A stretch of 8,372 nt of DNA from CAYMJK01 sp043101635 (lineage in GTDB: Bacteria > Planctomycetota > Phycisphaerae > Phycisphaerales > UBA1924): the NCBI GenBank assembly GCA_043101635.1, contig JBICIE010000298.1, positions 1-8,372 on the forward strand, written 5' to 3'. The position numbers and the translations under genes were made by a program. The notes beneath the pieces are model-generated. The model was not told the DNA's origin and did not search any database. It saw only the letters and a program-made list of their open reading frames with translations. Positions 5,634 through 8,372 of this stretch are shown one piece after another; positions within the stretch are counted from its first letter, which is position 1; every line of letters begins with the position of its first letter.

Positions 5634-6085
5634 GGCTGGCGATCGCGCTGCTCGTGAGCTTCGCCTGCTGCGCCGCCGCCCAGCAGGCGCCGGTCGAGAT
5701 CATCGGCCCGGACGGGCGCCCGGCCATCGCCATCGACCGGCCGCAGCCGCCGGCGACGACGGATACCGGGATGCCGCTGCTGTGGATTCTGGCCAGCGCC
5801 ACCGCGCTGCTCGGCGCCGCCGGCGCCAGCGCATGGACCTGGCGGATCTGGGCCCGGTTGCCTGTCGAGGAGCGCGCCTTCTGCCTGCTGGCCCTGCGGC
5901 TCGGCCTGGGGCGCAGGTGGCGCAGGCAGATCGAACGAATCGCCGCCCACGGCAAGACCAGCCCGATCGCCGTCGCGCTGTCGCCGGGCGCCCTGGGGCG
6001 CCTTGGGCCCGGGGCGGGAATCGCGCCGGAGGATCTGGCGGCCCTGCAGCGCCGGCTGCCGGGGTCAGTTCCGCGGGGGGCGTGA
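5630..6085 (+). CDS. Small membrane protein with signal peptide, partner of the HEAT protein
   Basis: The 151-residue protein begins MRLAIALLVSFACCAAAQQ, a signal sequence with a probable signal peptidase I site after Ala17. Residues 18-47 would be exported. A hydrophobic segment at about 49-71 spans the membrane, and an Arg-rich tail follows (GLGRRWRRQIERIAAHGK), which by the positive-inside rule should be cytoplasmic. I do not recognise the family. The ATG overlaps the HEAT gene's stop (ATGA) and has GAGGAGG about 7 nt upstream, so translation is well supported and probably coupled. A likely reading is that the cytoplasmic tail works with the HEAT protein; this is inference. Its last 21 bp overlap the end of the opposite-strand hydrolase gene. 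Confidence 0.85.
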   Translation: MRLAIALLVSFACCAAAQQAPVEIIGPDGRPAIAIDRPQPPATTDTGMPLLWILASATALLGAAGASAWTWRIWARLPVEERAFCLLALRLGLGRRWRRQIERIAAHGKTSPIAVALSPGALGRLGPGAGIAPEDLAALQRRLPGSVPRGA

Positions 6086-6940
6086 GCCGGGGCCGGCGAG
6101 CGGCGCCTCGCCGCGGAGGCGCAGCGCGATGTCGAGCAGAATGTGCGGGTTGATGCGCACGGTCTGGTGGCTGAGCAGCAGCGTGCCGGGCTGCCAGATG
6201 GGCTCCATGCCCGGCGGCGCCGTGTTGCGAGCCCCGACCGTGACATCGTTGGTCTGCGTGTAGCAGACCAGTTGGTAGCCGGCCTCGGGCAGCGCCGCGT
6301 TGAGGCGCTCGATCATGTCCGAGCCGGGGCGCATCGACCGCGCTGCGCTGTCCAGCGGCAGCCAGCGCGCCATCCGGGCCCCGCAGTGGGGCGAGGCGAT
6401 CGTGTAGAGCCGGCGCACGTTCAGCCGTTTGGCCGGGCGCGAGTCCGCCGGCAGATCGGCCCACAGGTCGGCGGCGTATCGCGCGACGATCCCGCCCATC
6501 GAATAGCCGACGACATCCACTTCGATGGTCCGCTCCGGATCATCGGAGGGCCACGCCTGCTCGATGCGCTCGACGACCCGCCGCCCGGCGGCCTCGACGC
6601 TCCACAGGAACGGGTAGCTGACGGCGATGGCCTGCTGCGGGTCGGCGCCGGTCAGATCGACCAGACGATCGCGCACGCCGGCGCCGGACAGCGGCGGATG
6701 ATGCCAGGCGTCCAGCACGACCAGCGGGCGCTCGAGGCGGCACGGCTCGGCCTGCACGCGGGCCAGCTCGCGCTGATAGACCTCGGGCGTGATCGTGAAC
6801 GCCGGGTTGTCAGGGGCGCAGGCCATGAGCAGCAGCAGGCAGTGGCACAATGACACAGTGGCAAGATGGCGAAATCGCCAGTGACGAGCGTCGCTGGCGC
6901 AGGCCGCCGCGGTTCCTCTGGCGTTTTGCCACCTTGCCAC
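6065..6940 (-). CDS. Alpha/beta-hydrolase (lipase/esterase-like) lipoprotein
   Basis: The protein has the hydrolase nucleophile elbow GYSMGG with Ser147, counted from the GTG at 6940. It also has an IASPHCGA strand, Asp232 in TNDVTVG and His258 in LLSHQT (or His266) as the probable triad, a pattern seen in lipases and PGAP1-like esterases. An early LVVLDAWHHPP segment could form the oxyanion-hole loop. Residues 26-41 (LATVSLCHCLLLLMAC) look like a lipoprotein signal with Cys41 as the lipidated residue, though Met at -2 is not typical. The start is uncertain: GTG at 6940 gives an Arg-rich n-region and 291 residues; GTG at 6856 gives a short, uncharged one; ATG at 6826 removes the signal. None has a clear ribosome binding site, and the first two lie inside an inverted repeat. 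It sits 27 nt after ispG on the same strand. Substrate unknown. Confidence 0.88.
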   Translation of the reverse strand: MARWQNARGTAAACASDARHWRFRHLATVSLCHCLLLLMACAPDNPAFTITPEVYQRELARVQAEPCRLERPLVVLDAWHHPPLSGAGVRDRLVDLTGADPQQAIAVSYPFLWSVEAAGRRVVERIEQAWPSDDPERTIEVDVVGYSMGGIVARYAADLWADLPADSRPAKRLNVRRLYTIASPHCGARMARWLPLDSAARSMRPGSDMIERLNAALPEAGYQLVCYTQTNDVTVGARNTAPPGMEPIWQPGTLLLSHQTVRINPHILLDIALRLRGEAPLAGPGSRPPRN

Positions 6941-6959
6941 TATGCCACTCTGCCACTGC
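6839..6959. repeat. Long inverted repeat built from GTGGCARA octamers, with nested hairpin
   Basis: Segments 6839-6874 and 6924-6959 are inverted copies that agree at 30 of 36 positions. Five of the six differences become G-U pairs when the minus strand, the strand of both adjacent genes, is transcribed. Each arm is four 8-bp words, GTGGCAGA-like, in tandem. The 49-nt loop holds a second hairpin at 6876-6899 (9 bp with one wobble or mismatch, 6-nt loop). The element fills the gap between ispG and the hydrolase gene and overlaps the latter's start region. No T-run is present. Confidence 0.8.
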
Positions 6960-6967
6960 TGACCCAG

Positions 6968-8275
6968 TTACGACTCGCCGATGGTCAGGCTCGCCGGGCT
7001 GGAGCGCAGGCGCTGGGCCGCCATCTTCTCCCAGCCCGAACCGAGTGCGCCCTGCGGATCCGGCGGGACGATCTCGACGAGCTTCTGCCCGAGCTGCGCT
7101 GCGCCGGACTCGATGCGCCCCTGGAACGTCTTGCACTCCGCCAGCAGGCGGTCGAGGATCTCGGCCTCGGGCACGTTGGCGACGCGCTGGCCCTGGACGT
7201 AGATGATGCCGCGCTTGTCGCCGGCAAAGACCGCCACGTCGGCGCCCTCCGCCTCGCCCGGGCCGTTAACGACGCAGCCCATGACGGCGACCTTCATCGG
7301 CACGCGGATCTCGTCGGCCAGCTTGGCCCGCACCTGCTGGGTCAGCGTGAACAGGTCGACCTGGATCCGCCCGCAGGTGGGGCAGGCGATCAGTTCGGCG
7401 CCCTTGCGCTCGCGCAGGCCGAGGGTGTACAGCAGTTCCAGCCCGTCTTCGACCTCGTAGACCGGATCTGAGGCGTAGCTGATGCGGATGGTGTCGCCGA
7501 TGCCGCCAGCCAGCAGCGTACCGAGGGCGACGACCGATCGGATGCAGCCGGTCTCTTTCGGTCCGGCGTGGGTGACGCCGAGGTGCAGCGGATGGTCAAA
7601 CCGCCTGGCGATCTCCGTGTAGGCGTCGATCGTCAGCAGCGCATCCATGCTCTTGGCGCTGATGCAGATGTCGTGAAAGTCGCGCTCGTAGAAGATGTCG
7701 AGGTATTCCTCGAGCTTGGCGATCATGATGGCCAGCAGATAGCCGTGCTTGTGGTTGCTGAAGACGGCCCCGAGCTCCTTCGCCCGCTTCTGCTTGTCCT
7801 TGCGTTCGACGATGGAGCCCTCGTTGACGCCGACGCGGATGGGGATGCGCGCCTGCCTGCAGGCGTCGATCACCTCGATCACCTGGGCCCGGTCGCTGAT
7901 GTTGCCGGGGTTCAGGCGGATCTTGTGCACGCCGGCCTCGATCGCCTCCAGGGCCCGCTGGAAGTGGAAGTGCACGTCGGCGACGATCGGAACCGGCGCC
8001 TCGGCCATGACTTCCTTGAGCGCGGTGGTGTCCTTGCGCTCCGGCACCGCGACCCGCACGATGTCGGCGCCGGCCGCGGCGAGCTTCTGGATCTCGGCGA
8101 GGCAGCCGGCGACATCGTGGGTGTAGCCGGCGTTCATGCTCTGGACGCTCACGCGGGCCGGCGTGGTCGGGGCGCCGTCCGGGCCGGGCAGGCCGCCGCC
8201 GACCTGCACGACGCCGACGCGCTGATCGCCGATGAAGATGGGGCGGGTTGGGCGGCGGGGCTGCATCGCGTTCAT
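6968..8275 (-). CDS. ispG: 4-hydroxy-3-methylbut-2-en-1-yl diphosphate synthase (IspG/GcpE)
   Basis: IspG is a cytoplasmic [4Fe-4S] enzyme of the MEP isoprenoid pathway that reductively converts MEcPP to HMBPP. With the ATG at 8275 it has 435 residues: a TIM-barrel N-terminal domain (AGADIVRVAVPERKD, RLNPGN, PIRVGVNEGS, HLGVTHAG) directly joined to the cluster domain, without the large insert of plant-type enzymes. The cluster ligands are visible: Cys298 and Cys301 in CPTCGR, Cys334 in GCVVNGPGE and Glu341 in the same motif. Oddities are about 11 extra residues after VQVGGG, MNAG where MTNT is usual, a longer segment after NEGS, and a C-terminal tail of about 40 residues. ATGs at 8266 and 8341 are alternatives; the conserved RPIFIGDQRVG begins just inside, so the 22 extra residues from 8341 look non-native. 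No clear ribosome binding site was seen. Confidence 0.96.
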   Translation of the reverse strand: MNAMQPRRPTRPIFIGDQRVGVVQVGGGLPGPDGAPTTPARVSVQSMNAGYTHDVAGCLAEIQKLAAAGADIVRVAVPERKDTTALKEVMAEAPVPIVADVHFHFQRALEAIEAGVHKIRLNPGNISDRAQVIEVIDACRQARIPIRVGVNEGSIVERKDKQKRAKELGAVFSNHKHGYLLAIMIAKLEEYLDIFYERDFHDICISAKSMDALLTIDAYTEIARRFDHPLHLGVTHAGPKETGCIRSVVALGTLLAGGIGDTIRISYASDPVYEVEDGLELLYTLGLRERKGAELIACPTCGRIQVDLFTLTQQVRAKLADEIRVPMKVAVMGCVVNGPGEAEGADVAVFAGDKRGIIYVQGQRVANVPEAEILDRLLAECKTFQGRIESGAAQLGQKLVEIVPPDPQGALGSGWEKMAAQRLRSSPASLTIGES

Positions 8276-8321
8276 CGTACGCGAACCGGCGCTGGGCGTT
8301 CGCGGTGAGACGGATCGCCAG

Positions 8322-8372
8322 CTACCGCTCGGGCACCACATACCGCAACCGGTGGGCGCCCCAGGAGCCGAG
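8322..8372 (-). CDS. Possible C-terminal end of an upstream gene (partial)
   Basis: On the minus strand the last 51 bases read LGSWGAHRLRYVVPER followed by TAG at 8324-8322. The residue pattern is more protein-like than the other frames, and the stop falls 46 nt before the ispG ATG at 8275, which fits a neighbouring gene in the same direction. Sixteen residues are too few to identify a family, and chance is a real alternative. If true, it further argues against the ispG start at 8341. Confidence 0.3.
   Translation of the reverse strand, partial: LGSWGAHRLRYVVPER

Noticed and set aside
6143..6853. Plus-strand open frame opposite the hydrolase gene
   Set aside because: The opposite strand encodes an intact nucleophile motif and lipoprotein signal. 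This frame has none.
7568..8308. Plus-strand open frame opposite ispG
   Set aside because: It is a mirror of a secure ispG coding sequence.
8276..8341. ispG start at ATG 8341
   Set aside because: The 22 extra residues are not IspG-like, no ribosome binding site is seen, and another possible gene end overlaps this stretch.

Overview
The window is very GC-rich bacterial DNA, densely packed with conserved housekeeping genes. The rpmF-plsX-fabH cluster, a compact bacterial IspG, a HEAT-repeat protein and an uncharacterised protein that I recall as DUF2617-like together suggest a Planctomycetota chromosome, possibly Phycisphaerae-like. That placement is an inference from gene content and protein style, not from a search.

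Layout, left to right. Positions 1-386 hold no convincing gene. They contain a 21-bp tandem repeat (7-153), an inverted pair of GAAGGAT-type heptamer repeats (163-270), a perfect 8-bp hairpin (285-304) and three copies of a CTCTGCGTT-type word (311-373). Next, on the minus strand and read right to left, is a tight lipid operon: rpmF (2644-2444), plsX (2440-1391) and fabH (1388-387). Its candidate promoter (2719-2747) carries a 13-bp palindrome over the -35 box, and the leader can fold into two mutually exclusive hairpins just ahead of the rpmF ribosome binding site. A separate minus-strand gene of unknown function (3328-2783) follows. A 223-bp divergent gap then separates it from a plus-strand pair: a large HEAT-repeat protein (3552-5633) overlapping by ATGA a small protein with a signal peptide and one membrane segment (5630-6085). 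This pair converges on, and overlaps by 21 bp, a minus-strand alpha/beta-hydrolase lipoprotein (6940-6065). Upstream of that, also on the minus strand, is ispG (8275-6968), and the extreme right edge may hold the last codons of another minus-strand gene.

How the genes work together. PlsX and FabH link phospholipid and fatty-acid synthesis: FabH starts chains and PlsX converts acyl-ACP to acyl-phosphate. Their co-transcription with ribosomal protein bL32 is a widespread bacterial arrangement. IspG supplies isoprenoid precursors through the MEP pathway. The HEAT/membrane pair looks like a two-gene module in which a soluble scaffold works with a membrane anchor, but nothing gives it a function.

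The most unusual content is non-coding or regulatory. Inverted arms of short-period (7- and 8-bp) word repeats occur in two gene gaps, and one of them supplies the probable start codon and much of the signal-peptide coding region of the lipase-like gene. The rpmF leader and promoter dyads also deserve a look. I see no CRISPR array, insertion sequence, phage gene or RNA gene, and no clear previously undescribed multi-gene system beyond the HEAT/membrane pair.
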